Source: Oppiella nova (taxonomy: Eukaryota > Arthropoda > Arachnida > Sarcoptiformes > Oppiidae). Taken from it: a DNA stretch of 26,266 nucleotides. How positions within the stretch are numbered: position 1 is the first letter of the stretch; every line of letters begins with the position of its first letter. Where the stretch lies: contig CAJPVJ010000405.1 of assembly GCA_905397405.1 (NCBI GenBank), positions 1 through 26,266 on the forward strand, in the 5' to 3' direction. The position numbers and the translations under genes are program-made. Under the pieces are notes generated by a model. It did no database searches and was not told the DNA's origin. It was given only the letters and a program-made list of their open reading frames with translations. This document shows positions 1 to 10,996 of the stretch, one piece after another.

Positions 1-483
1 TATACATGTCAATTGTGGTACGAAAACATGCATTTTTGACAAAAATTCGTTTTTATAATCGGCATATACATTGAATCATACTTTTGGTTTGCTTTAATGA
101 TATACAGTATAATCATAATCATAATAATAATAAGTTAAATAATATTTAATCATAAAAATACAGAAAAAAAACAATAGAAAAGAGAGAAATCAAAATTAAA
201 GTTTTGGAATCATCGCTGAAAATATTATAAAATCAAATATCAAATGAATAATCAATAATAAACACAGAATTTTGAAAAAAACCAAATCAGAAATTTTTGC
301 GTTAAATTGCATACAATTTATAATAAGAGATAAAACAAATCATGTATTGAAAGGTAGAGAGTGTGAGAAAGAGTAGAGGAGAGAGTATAACACATAAGAA
401 AAGCACACTTTAATTGTTTGGCAATTTTGTAGAGTTGTATCTAAAAATTCTTGTAATATTCATAATACTAATTGCATTTTACC
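1..483. other. AT-rich 3' flank of akirin
   Basis: This stretch is AT-rich with simple A-rich and TAA-rich runs, and no coding exon or RNA gene is recognisable. It lies directly downstream of the akirin stop codon on the minus strand and should hold its 3' UTR. A candidate ATTAAA poly(A) signal on the minus strand lies at 414-409, about 70 bases after the stop. Nothing else is seen. Confidence 0.6.
409..414 (-). terminator. Candidate poly(A) signal for akirin
   Basis: The minus strand reads ATTAAA here, about 70 bases past the akirin stop codon. It is the commonest variant of the AATAAA signal. Such hexamers are frequent in AT-rich DNA, so this is a position-supported guess only. Confidence 0.3.
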
Positions 484-1736
484 CTATGATAGATCTGTGA
501 AACAAAAACAAAAAACACAATCAATTAATACACATCACATAACTGTCCACAAAGGGTAGGCATATAGATATCACTTACAACTAGGAATCGAATTGGCTTC
601 GAATCGCTTCTGGATCTGATCGTAAGTGAATTTGACAAAAGTCTCGTATTGTTCTGCAAATATACAATCAAATGGTAAGACAATCAGTGGTCACACACAC
701 AATAGTGTGCACTAATTACCGGCTAATTTGGTATTGAGGACGTCATCGTACTCCTGCCTAATCTGAGTCTCCCGTTCCTTCAGCACCCGCTCGCATATGA
801 GACCCACTTGTCTGAACGTGAAGAGGGGTGCGTCCCGTCGGGTGGGCGACAACAGGCCGATCGACGTCGAGCTCAGCGCTTGACTCTCGTGTGGCGGCGA
901 CGAGAAGCCACTGAAAGCACACAAACACTACTATTAATACATGTCTCGAGACAAACGTTTAGACATAAATAAAAAGTGATTAATAATGATATGAATGCAA
1001 AGGAGTAGTCATTTATAATCAACACAAAGACGCGATTCAAATGCATATAAAAAGGTATGGTTTTGAGGAAAGTATGGCTAAAAATAGTGTTCATATATTC
1101 ACTGATATTATATGCGATAAATCTGTGCATTAAATGTCTTAAACGGCAACCACTTAACGGCTAATCAGCGCTTATCGCTGCAAATGTCAGCAAATAAAAT
1201 AGGACTCAAACGTGGTCTCAAAATAGGAGATAATCTAAAGGCTATTATCGCTATCAATACCACTGATATTCTGTTCTGTGATTGAGAACTCTTGATCACA
1301 ATCCGCTGCCGCCCACAACAGGACTTATGCTCGGGAGTCACCTTCACGACCAGCTGCTGCTCCACACTCTTCACTGTAATTTCTTGCGATTATATAATCG
1401 GCGCATCTCTTCGCGAATGCTGACCGCAATCTCCTCTGCAAAAGAGTGTCAGTACACCGTTAGTCACGTGTATTAGCAATGGATACCGTCGATGGCGACG
1501 AGTGTGGTATCACTCGCGCGACACATACCTGAAGACAGTTTTGGCTGAACGTCACCGAAGTGTGAGCTCTTGTCCGTCATCTGCGGACTCATTATCGTCG
1601 ACAGACAGCGGCGTTTGGCGGCCCTCTGATGGTAACTATGGGCCGAGTCTTTGGCGCCCGTGTTGTGGGCCGTCGACGGCGGAGACATCGATGGGTCCGT
1701 CCACTCGAGCGGTCGCTTCAGTGTCGCGCACGCCAT
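484..1736 (-). CDS. akirin: Akirin, five coding exons
   Basis: Akirin is a small nuclear cofactor that links transcription factors (NF-kB/Relish in insects) to chromatin remodelling. The spliced model is 1736-1529, 1435-1375, 910-720, 653-579 and 494-484, giving 181 aa, a usual length for the family. All junctions are GT-AG and phases agree throughout. Family marks are the N-terminus [12 protein letters not shown], a basic nuclear signal KRRC at residues 41-44, the helix [19 protein letters not shown], the conserved [18 protein letters not shown] block, and the C-terminal [20 protein letters not shown] segment. The start is the ATG at 1736; a GTG just upstream is not used. The last exon adds only 11 coding bases after the acceptor TTTCACAG and restores the classic PSYLS ending. 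If that intron were retained, the protein would end SCK. The gene is divergent from the IAP gene at 2925. Identification is very secure; the short last exon is inferred from family knowledge plus good splice sites. Confidence 0.93.
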
Positions 1737-2924
1737 CACTCTCTGATCCGATCCAAGGGTTCAATCAAAATGGCGTTAACCAGATGGTGGTGTAAGTGTT
1801 GGCGATGGCGGTGGTGACCGTCGATAAGACAATCGAGTGGCGAGTATTGATCGCAACGAGCGATAAGAAAATCAATACTTTTTCTGGTGATCGACACCAA
1901 GACTAGTGGCTGTCGATGGCTATGGCGTACGACTGGCTGAGGAGGTTGTGGTGCGGAGACAATGGGCTATAAATAGTGCTCACAGTGACTGATTGTGTGG
2001 ATAATTGTCGTGTACTTTGAATTGAATGCTAAATATGTGTTGAACTGAACGCTCACTCAATCACTGACTCAATGAATGACTGCAATCTGAATGCCTGTAT
2101 AACACTTGGTGTATGGCTATACTCATAGTACTGCTCATATCACAAGTGGTTTTACTGGCAAACAAATGTAAGATAACGTAAGATAAGTCACGAAATTTAA
2201 GCAAACCGAAAAGGATACGCTCGTGAGTTACTGTTATGGTGAGTTGGGATATCGCTCAGACAATCACCATTTCATGCTACTGCTCACCACTACTAATAGC
2301 GCTGTTGTGTGTGTATAAAAGTACTGACTCTGACAGTAACCACTGCGCACTTATAACGGAAGCTTTTTGTGTAATGCATTCGTTTGAGTGAAACAACAAA
2401 AACAATGCGTTTCTCATTCCTGCGCATAGATGGCGCGCGATTGGCTGACAAACTTGAATAACTGCGCTCCCATTGGTTGCCAGTGTATGTGTGTATGACT
2501 GCGTGAACTTTCCAGTCGAGTCCAGTCCACTGCCTATAGTTTAGTCTCAAAACTATTTGTTATTTATTTGTTTTATCTCTCATTTGTGATAATTATAAGC
2601 AGTTTATAAGCGGTGGTCAACAGTTGATCCCTGATCTGAATCACCAGTGCTGTCGATATACACCAATCATCGACTTATAGCTCACATTTCATAACAAGAT
2701 TTCAGTCGAGATTTTTCCGAGAAATTGAGAAAACTATTTGTGATTCACATCACGTGATCAGTGAGTGGTTCGCCATTTGCACTGTTACTACAAAAAGCAG
2801 TACAAAAACAGTGTATTTGTGTCACCATTTGAATCAATTAACCATTAGTTTCGTGGCCTTTACTGATCACCACTTGTTATCACCATTTGTTACACACTAT
2901 TGAATACATCCATTCATCACAATC
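1737..2924. promoter_or_regulatory. Shared divergent 5' region, akirin (-) and IAP (+)
   Basis: This 1.19-kb region separates the start codons of akirin and the IAP gene, and no protein exon is recognisable. Visible motifs are two + strand TATA-like boxes (TATAAATA at 1968-1975 and TATAAAA at 2314-2320), two inverted CCAAT boxes (ATTGG at 2440-2444 and 2472-2476), and an E-box CACGTG at 2751-2756 inside a larger palindrome. The CCAAT pair lies 450-490 bases upstream of the IAP ATG, so that gene probably has a long 5' UTR or a noncoding first exon. The transcription starts are not determined. Confidence 0.45.
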
Positions 2925-5687
2925 ATGTCGGACGCGAATACTGTGAGCGACGGACACTTGCTGTCGATGGCCACCACATCGGACCCGACGGTCACCCACC
3001 ACTTGAGCCAATCGCCAGACATGGGAACCAATGAGTTGGAGAAGATTGTCAACAATTACAACAGGATTTGCTCGCAATTACCGCAACTGAATGGCTATAA
3101 CGCGTGGGTTCAGGACTTCTTCGCTCTTATGAGGAGCGAGTGGACCCGTTTGCGGTCATATCACGCGCGGCCTAACTCGCAGTGGACGCTGGAGTACGTG
3201 TCGGCCGAGGAGTTGGCGAACGCCGGCTTCTTCTTCCTCAACGGCGACAGAGTTCAGTGCGCTTTCTGTCGCGGGATTGTCAGCGGATGGCAAAGAGGTA
3301 TCACTGGATTTGATCCCATGTTTTTGTGTTTTGTTTGTCTACTTTCGTCTGTAGTCTTAGTGTCTTTTTCTGTAGCTTTTTGTGTCCGGAAGTAGTTTTG
3401 TGTCTGTTTTGTGGTTTGTCAGAGATTTTGATGTGTTTTGTGAGTGTATATGAGGTGAGAGAGCATTGATAATGAGTGCCCTCCCGAGTGGGGATTCGAA
3501 CCCACGGCCCCTTAGCCTGGATGTGCTCTACACTCTCACCACTACACCCAACAGACTATCCGTTAAATTACTCGTTATTATAATCACTTTATAATTATTT
3601 ATTATAATAGCCTTTCCACTCGTATTTGATTACATTTCCACACATTTCACTGAAACTTTTCTATGATTATAAAGATTTCATTTGTTTTGAATGAATGATT
3701 AATTTGTAATATTGTTAATGAATTTGTGTTTTCTTTGCCATCGTTTTGATGTTTCAGGCAATTAGTGGCCAAATGTGTAGTCAATGAGTGCCATAAAACG
3801 GATAACTTCTAAACAAACAGTCGATGATATGACTGCTATGTTATAGGCGTTCCCCTCTTATGGAGAGTTTATCCGTTTTATAAGTCGATTACTAAATGCT
3901 ATTTAACGGAATCTATGTATAGGTTTTTGTTAGACAATAGTATATGTGTTTGAATCGACTGTTTGGTTGTACTGTAGTTTTGTGTAGTGTTTTGTGGTAT
4001 AATTTTTGGCTTATTTTTTATGTAAAACTTATTACGAACTGAAAGACTAATTGTGTTTTTCTCTCTCGTGTAGGCGACCGACCGCTCGCTGAGCACAGCC
4101 GTCATTACCCGCGCTGTCCGTTCATTATGGAGGAGGACGTCGGGAATGTGCCCATTGGTAGGGATCCCATTCGGGACGCCAAGCGGGGGCACGACGTTTG
4201 CGGTAATATGAGCGCACCGGAGGAGTCGGTGCTCAACTCGATAGCGGTCAACAGCGCCGACATAAAGGCGACTAATATGAGTGAATACGGAGTGCAGCCC
4301 CATAACGGACCCAAAAATCCTAATTATAACTCCGTTGACATGAGACGCCGTTCCTATCAGAACATGTGTTGGGATGACTCCATACCCGTGAGCACCGATA
4401 CGTTAGCGGAGGCCGGCTTTTACTCGATTGGTATGACGTTTGTGTTATTGTTTTGTTGGTTTTGCTAATCGTTTTTGGGTATTGCTTTGCGTGCCATATA
4501 TTCAACGCGTGATTTGTTATCGCATTAGACGTGTGAAACGTTTTTAAGAAATTTTAATTATAAAAACAAATGACTTAACAAAATAGATACTGTTTTCCGG
4601 AAATAATTGAGACTTTATTAGTGAGTCATTGGCGCCGTCCTATCAGCTGTGGTGTAGATGTGTTGCGATAGCTAAATGATAGCGATTTATGTTTTGAATA
4701 CATGTCATATGAATTGCATATTTGTTTTGTAAATAGAGATACGGTTTTTAATAATAGATTTTTTGTTGTCGACCCCAGGAATGAGTGATTACGTGAAGTG
4801 TTTCTACTGCGACGGCGGTCTCTGTAATTGGGAGCCGGGCGACGACCCCTGGATAGAGCACGCGAAGTGGTTCCCCGACTGTCACTTCGTACTGCTAAAC
4901 AAATCGCCGGAGTTTGTGGACGAGTGCCGCCAAATGGTGGCCAACGAGAGGCAGACGAACGCGGAGCTGAACAGCGACTCCGACCCAGAGATGGGTAGCT
5001 CTAGTGGTTACGACTCGGACGAGGAGATTGTGAACGCGTTGGGCGTGCGAGCGGTGGCCGAGTGGATGGGCACCGGTATTGTGGTGCAAATGCTGGAGTT
5101 GGGCGTCGGTAGCGTCGATGTGATCAAAGCGGTGCTCAATAAGAGATGGCACGCAGAGCGACAGCCGTACACGTCGTTCGCACAGCTGTACGACGCCGTC
5201 ATCTCCGAGACGAGGAATGGACGCAATGAACACAAGTAAGCGTTTTATGAGTGGTTTGCTTTTGGATGTATTGATTGAGTTGTGTTTTTGTGTTTCAAGC
5301 AGTTGTCCAGTGATTGCCAACAGAATAGATAATCACAGTTCGGACGAACACTACAGCAGTGGTAGCGATGATGACTACCACTCCGGCGGCGAAGAGCCAC
5401 CGCTGCCGTCATCGCAGTCGTCACTATCGTCGACCACATCGTCGTTATCCAACTATACGTCTTCGCCGGCGCCGGAAGTGGCGTCCAGTGATAGCGAGCC
5501 GACGACTCGCGTAGAACTGTCAGCAGACAACACATTCTATACAGACCTGGCGCTCTAGCCTCACCACAAGGACGGCACGCCCGTAGTCAACCGCACGTGA
5601 GTCACGCGGGGTACGCAACGGCTGACAGGGTATACAGCCTTTCTGATTCGCGGAACTGTTCGCACGTTCTTCAGCATCAGTATGTAA
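2925..5687 (+). CDS. Inhibitor of apoptosis protein (BIR-BIR-UBA-RING), four exons
   Basis: This is a caspase-binding and ubiquitin-ligase type IAP. Exons are 2925-3297, 4074-4430, 4779-5235 and 5300-5687, all GT-AG and phase-consistent, for 524 aa. BIR1 spans about residues 70-143, with zinc ligands C112, C115, H132 and C139. BIR2 spans about 213-285, with C251, C254, H271 and C278 and the motif [24 protein letters not shown]-like domain lies at about 340-386, followed by a Ser/Asp-rich linker. Read literally, exon 4 hits TAG at 5556-5558 before any RING. However, base-by-base complement (no reversal) of about 5529-5642 gives a textbook RING (residues 473-510) in the same frame. The plain strand then resumes with the typical IAP tail [10 protein letters not shown] and stops at 5685-5687. 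The layout resembles XIAP/cIAP/DIAP2-type proteins, but orthology is not resolved. The literal protein would end at 5558 without E3 ligase activity. Confidence 0.88.
3478..3552 (-). repeat. tRNA-like sequence, probably a tRNA-derived SINE head
   Basis: The minus strand contains a box-B-like T arm (GTGGGTTCGAATCCCCAC) and a box-A/D-arm-like stretch (GTAGTGGTGAGAG) at roughly tRNA spacing. The T loop has one base too many for the stem, and neither a convincing seven-base acceptor stem nor a clean anticodon stem forms. It is therefore read as a decayed tRNA or tRNA-derived SINE rather than a working tRNA gene. It lies in intron 1 of the IAP gene, antisense to it. Confidence 0.45.
3559..3910. repeat. 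Nested inverted repeats in IAP intron 1 (MITE-like)
   Basis: TCCGTTAAAT at 3559-3568 is matched by its exact reverse complement at 3901-3910. Inside it, a 13-base pair of arms (ATAAAACGGATAA at 3793-3805 and its reverse complement at 3869-3881) could form a hairpin. The arrangement resembles a small nonautonomous terminal-inverted-repeat element. No target-site duplication was confirmed, and short matches are easier to obtain by chance in AT-rich DNA. Confidence 0.35.
5517..5642 (+). other. Complemented-not-reversed segment covering the IAP RING
   Basis: Within exon 4 of the IAP gene, replacing each + strand base by its complement while keeping the order gives an uninterrupted RING in the gene's own frame. 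It begins LCKICLDREIG, continues VVFLPCGHQLACTQC, and ends DCPICRK. The secure minimum is 5529-5639. The left border may lie anywhere from 5517 to 5529 and the right border at 5639-5642. On the plain strand the same bases contain in-frame TAG (5556) and TGA (5598). The flanking plain-strand sequence is normal IAP coding on both sides. The reverse complement does not give a RING. Confidence 0.9.
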
Positions 5688-5710
5688 AAAAATACTTTTT
5701 TTAAACATAA

Positions 5711-5716
5711 AATAAA
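5711..5716 (+). terminator. Poly(A) signal of the IAP gene
   Basis: A canonical AATAAA lies 24 bases downstream of the restored IAP stop codon (5685-5687), in AT-rich DNA that continues without coding content. Its position supports this as the 3' end signal of the IAP transcript. Confidence 0.55.
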
Positions 5717-8476
5717 GTTAAAGTAAAAGTTACAGATTTGAAAAACATAGATTTATATTAAGTAATAAAGTTTTAAGGCATGGTAATTACGAAATTTTTT
5801 GATCACACATTTTGGGGACTTTTTTGTTGTTTATTTTAAAAAAAATACTATTTTCACTAACCAATTAGGGCACCCATAATATCACTGAACATCTTAGGTG
5901 TAAAAATAACAAATCGCTCACTCATTATAGTTATAATAAATGTAAAATATTTATTAAATTGTCTAATCTATTAGTTTTTGGTAACTGTTCCCTGATTAAC
6001 AGAATTGTGAGTTTAGGTAATACATCAACTAATTAAGATATTTATTGCATTAATGGATCTCTAAATTTGTTCTTTTTAATTTACCGGTTTTAATAAATAT
6101 AATTAATGCACATAATTTGCATCCAAATTTTAAATTATTACTTTTTAAATCTAATCAATGTGCATAATTAGTAATTATTACTTACATAATTACCACTGAC
6201 ATACGGTAATATACGACTACTGTATTACTTATTAAACCGGTAATTAAAAGTCATATTTTGGCAATTAGTTTATTATGAAATATTTGCCATATTCGCCAAA
6301 AATCATGTACGGTTATATAAATTACTATTTATAGAATATTCTCTCTAAATATCATTCTGCTCATAATCATTCTTATAATCATCTATCTATAACTCTATAT
6401 TCATTTCTGTTTGAAATTATAATAAAATATATATTTTATATATAATTTTGGTGTTTATATTTGTTATAAATAATGCATTTCATATGTTTTTAGCAAATGC
6501 ATGTTTGGTTTTTATTAAATTGAATTCCGTTGAGAGTTACAATCACTTTATGATAGCACTGTAAGTATCATATAAACTCCCCATATATTTGTTATAAATA
6601 ATGCATTTCATATGTTTTTAGCAAATGCATGTTTGGTTTTTATTAAATTGAATTCCGTTGAGAGTTACAATCACTTTATGATAGCACTGTAAGTATCATA
6701 TAAACTCCCCATACGGTACTGTACCGGTACATATGCAATATGTCTTAAAGTGGATGATATTATACCGGTATTGACATTCTGCACATACAGCCAATGCAAA
6801 TTTCTAGACCATAAATATAAATATTTGTCCTCAGAATTTGCGACAAATATTTGATTAGCACTGATATATGAAATATATCGCTAACTCGTAAAGACCAATA
6901 AACTTGTAGCTTCTCAAATGTGTATTCAATTTAATGCCAAAATCTGTGATGATTTAGTACACTATTCCTAATTTATTCATTCATTGTAAATGATATATTC
7001 TTGTGATTTATCATTGAATTATGCTTATGTTAATATACTTTTAATAATTATGTATAATATGAAAAGTAATTTGAATAAATTATTTAATCTCAAGACCATA
7101 TGATTGTACTTTACCGGTAAAACTACCGATTATGCTGTATGTCATAAAAGAATTCATAATTAGGAATAATTCCTATTATTAAAAAGTATTTTTGTTGTTT
7201 GAAAAGTATTTATTGAAAGAATTGTGGGAAATTTCAAGTTATCAACAATGCCTAGGTTATGTAAGTCCATTATATTTATCATTTCAATTATATTTAAAAA
7301 TTACTTACTGTCCATTGTTCAATTAAATTGTATAATTAAATTAACCGAGATAATAGTTTTATTTTGCAAATATAGTCATTAGTAATGATTCATTACATTT
7401 AATGACCAAAAATGTCTTAATATTTTTCTGTTAATAAAGTAAAAAGTTTATAAAATTACAAAACTCAGCCAAATGTGATCAGGTGTATCATTTTTGAGCA
7501 TAAAATAGATTCAATGCTTCATTCATACATACTTTTAGCATATTTGCATCAATGTTAACAAACCTAATTATATTCATCATTAATATGTGAAAATGAATGC
7601 TTTTGTTGTACATCTCGGATAATCTTTTTGTCGTTAACTTTATTAACTTTTATACATAAAATATTTTCAACAAATGAAGCACTAATTAGAATGTGAAATG
7701 AATATCATAATAATTCTACCTGTACTGGTAATATTGTACACAAGTATAATACCAATAATTATTGAAAATGGTGTAACAGAATAATAAATGTATGATATTT
7801 GTTATATTTTAATTATTGTCATTATATTTTTGTATTTAGTACTGTAATTAGTGCCTAAAATAATTCTTGAAATGTCGTTTCTATACAAAATGTTAAGTGA
7901 ATTTGTTTTTCACAAAATTAATATTTGATAACACTAGCGATTTAACAGAATCGTTACAAAATGTAAGTTATTTTTATATAATTCTTAATCTTATAAAATG
8001 TTTACTAGTAGTGCGTTACAAGAGATTATTTTTTAAGTAAATTGAGTTATTCTTGCTTAAAGTCCAACAGAATATTAAGTCTAATTTAATATTGATATTG
8101 AAAAATAATAAGTATATTATATTGTCGATATACACTGTCAATATATACAGTAATTCATAATTCTAATCGTGTTTTGCCAAAAGCATGTTATCTAAATATG
8201 AGTTACACTTTACTAATTTATAAAATAAAATTCAAGAGAGTCTTTATCCAATTAATACTGTATATCAACTTTTAAAAGTGCATTTATTTTTTGTAATAAT
8301 GATTGGCTTTATTTATATTATCGATAAAAAAGTGTGACTGATAAATGATATTACGGTACACAGACTTATTATACATCAATGATATACTATGTTAGTACTG
8401 TATGTTAATAATAAAATTCTTATCAAGACTAATGATATGCTTATGAAATTTGTTTGTTATGAAACACCGAGGTCTT
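5717..8476. other. AT-rich intergenic spacer
   Basis: This spacer of about 2.8 kb has no supported gene. It holds a perfect 128-bp tandem repeat (6456-6711) and scattered short motifs around TACCGGTA and GTACAGTAC. From 7991 onward it holds the 3' flank that is duplicated together with the P450 genes. No RNA gene or coding exon was recognised on either strand. Confidence 0.6.
6456..6711. repeat. Perfect 128-bp tandem repeat, two copies
   Basis: Copy 1 (6456-6583) and copy 2 (6584-6711) appear identical base for base; the match runs two bases further before diverging at CGG. The unit starts near TATATTTGTTATAAATAATG and ends near CATATAAACTCCCCA. Two identical adjacent copies imply either a very recent duplication or an assembly duplication. 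Confidence 0.9.
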
Positions 8477-10309
8477 TTACCGCTTTTCAATGCCAAGTGT
8501 AATACTCTCGGCGGTCATCAAAGGCGTTAGATTCATGAATTTGATGGGCATTTCAGTGTCGGCGCACTTCGTGAACCGAAAACTTTTCACGATGTGAGCG
8601 ATACAGAGCTTGATCTCCATTAAGGCAAACCGCATTCCAATGCAATTGCGGGGTCCGGTGCCAAAGGGCATGTAGGCATAGGGCACCAAATCCTTGCGAT
8701 TTTCCGGCATAAACCTCTCGGGTGTGAATGTGTCGGCGTTTTTATAGTACTTCTCCGACCGGTGTATGGCATAGACGGGAATCTCGATCATTTGGCCCTT
8801 ACGTACGGTGATCCCGGTATCGCCCAACTTGACATCCTCGCCGGCCTCACGTTCCAGTCGTGCCAACGATGGGTACATACGCAGGGTCTCACTGATGACG
8901 GCATCCAAATACGGCAGACTCTGGAGGGTCTCGTAATTGATCTTTCCGTCCAAATCAAACGCATTGATCACCTCATTGTGGAGCTTCTCCTGGACGTCCG
9001 GATTGAGACCCAACTCGTACGACAAGTGCCCTAAAGCGGTGGCCGTTGTCTCAAAGCCGGCCAATAAGAAAAGCCACGACTGGGCTATGATCTCATCCTC
9101 GGTTAGGGTTTTGTTCGCGAAATTCGTGTTAAAAGTTCGCTTCGCGGCCGCGATTTCGTCTTCGCCTGAAACGGGGTTTGAATGAAATGTTAGGTTTTGT
9201 TTGACGGTATGGCCTAAGACTTTGAAAGCAAACCTTCAATGAAGTGATGGGAGTCTATCTTATCATCCGACAGGTCTTTGTTGTTATTATTATTATCTGC
9301 GGCGTTGGCGTCGACGAGTAGTTGCAAGAAATCGTTACTTTTCTCACCGTTGCGTCTCTTCTCCACCATATGTCTCGTCAAATCAAATATGAATTCGTTG
9401 GGCGCCTCCACCAGCAATGTCCTTATATTTAGCATTTTGTTTATATATTTGGGGAAAATGAGCGCCGGAACCATCTTAATAGCGCTGAATATGAAGACTT
9501 TACGGCCGGCGGCCACCAATTTATTGTTGGGATCCTTCTGTGAGTTGGTTTTCGTAGCGAAGGCACACTTCGCGATCACATCAAACGTGAAGTTCTGGTG
9601 GAGGACCTTAGCGTTGATATACTTGCCATCCCTGGCCATTACTTCCAAGTGTCCCAGGTACTCCTCCAGAGACTGCTCCACCAAATGATACATTTTCCGC
9701 AGCTTTCCCGACGAAAACGTGGGACTCATTATAGTTCGCATACGTTTCCAGTCCTCGCCCATCGAGTTGAAGAGGTTTTTATTGATGATCGGGTGCTCTG
9801 TCCGCAGTTCCCGGCGATTTGAAAACTTGTGAAACTCTTTGACCAGAATTTGTTTGAGTAGTTCCGGTTCGGCGACCATTAGTGTCGGATCTGTACCGTT
9901 GAATATTCTGCGTGAATGGCAATTAAATTTTATAAACTCATGTAAAATCATAACATAAAATCATAACTAATTAAGTTTAATATTAACATTGCATTAATGA
10001 TTTACCCGAAAACATTTCCATATTTCTGAACGTATCCAATATCAAGCAGTGGAACTGGATTTTGACACCTTTCCAGTAAATTGCCAAACAAGGGAAGTGG
10101 TTGCGGGCCTTTGACTCCCATTTTCTTCCAATAATTGTTATTCTTTGTTAGAAACCTATGAATTGATGTCAGATTTAATGTAAAAATTTTAAAAATATAT
10201 TATTTTTATAGTACACTACGGTAAAAGTTAATTACCAGTAAATGAGTGGTAAACTGGTCAAAAACCCCAATGCTAAATTAAATAAGCTGAATCCAAATAA
10301 CTCAATCAT
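8477..10309 (-). CDS. Cytochrome P450, CYP3 clan (CYP3A-like), copy A
   Basis: This is a haem-thiolate monooxygenase, probably membrane-anchored in the endoplasmic reticulum and of the detoxification type. Exons are 10309-10236, 10155-10006, 9907-9234 and 9165-8477, with consistent phases and 528 aa. The N-terminus is a hydrophobic anchor (LALGFLTSLPLIYW), followed by a PLPLFGNLL proline-rich hinge and the CYP3A-like block KYGNVFGIFNGTDPTLMVAE. The I-helix oxygen-binding motif AGFETT lies at about 335-340, the K-helix ETLR at about 392-395, then PERF. The haem loop FGTGPRNCIG has its Cys at about 474. All hallmark residues are present and nothing is broken. A short Asn run (about 5) lies before the exon 3/4 junction. 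A near-identical copy lies immediately upstream. Substrate and CYP subfamily cannot be read from sequence alone. Confidence 0.93.
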
Positions 10310-10387
10310 TTTTTAGTTTTGTATTAGTTTTTAAGTTTAATTGAAAACTTTATTGAAATGAATTGAATGCAAGCTTAAGAATTGCTG

Positions 10388-10398
10388 CTTTTTATATA
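10388..10398 (-). promoter_or_regulatory. TATA box of P450 copy A
   Basis: The minus strand reads TATATAAAAAG, followed by CAGC, about 80 bases upstream of the ATG at 10309. The same TATAAAAAGCAGC core stands at the same distance before copy B while surrounding bases differ, which supports it as a real core promoter element. Confidence 0.6.
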
Positions 10399-10996
10399 AC
10401 TTCAAAAATACCCCAAACTGTTAATTACTAAATTTGTGATCCAATCATAACTATACGATAGCCCGGTGCAAACTTTGTATAAATGGGTAGTGGTGTTTAT
10501 GGAATTGCACCTAAAATTAGCTGATGTTTTGTGTAAATTAAACACTGAATATCATTATAAAATGTTTACTAGTAGTGCGTTAAAAGAGATTATTTTTTTA
10601 AGTAAATAAAAATGCTGAGTTATTCTTGCTTAATGTCCAACAAAATATTAAATCTAATTTAATACTGATATTGAAAATAATACAGTATATTATATACTCG
10701 ATATACTTTATAATTTTAATCATGATTTGCCGAGTATGTTATCTAAATACGAGTTACACTTTATTAGAAACGTTATATAAAATAAAATTAAATAGAGTCT
10801 TTATCCAATTAATATATCAACTTATAAAAGTATATTTTATTTTTTGTATAAATGATTGACTTTATTTATTATCGACAAAAAAGGTGTGAATGATAAAGAA
10901 TCTAAATTTACAAACTTATTATAAACAAATAATAAATTCTTATCAAGACTAATGATATGCTTATGAAATTTGTTTGTTATGAAACACCGAGGTCTT

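Noticed and set aside
1502-1817. Overlapping + strand open frames opposite akirin exon 1
   Set aside because: They are mirror frames of the GC-rich akirin exon and carry no domain of their own.
3478-3552. A functional nuclear tRNA gene
   Set aside because: The T loop is one base too long and no consistent acceptor or anticodon stem forms, so a tRNA-derived repeat is more likely.
5300-5558. RING-less IAP created by loss of the C-terminal domain, or stop-codon readthrough at TAG 5556
   Set aside because: Readthrough would meet TGA at 5598 and gives no RING residues. The in-place complement gives the whole RING in frame and joins cleanly to the typical tail, so the domain is present in transformed form rather than lost.
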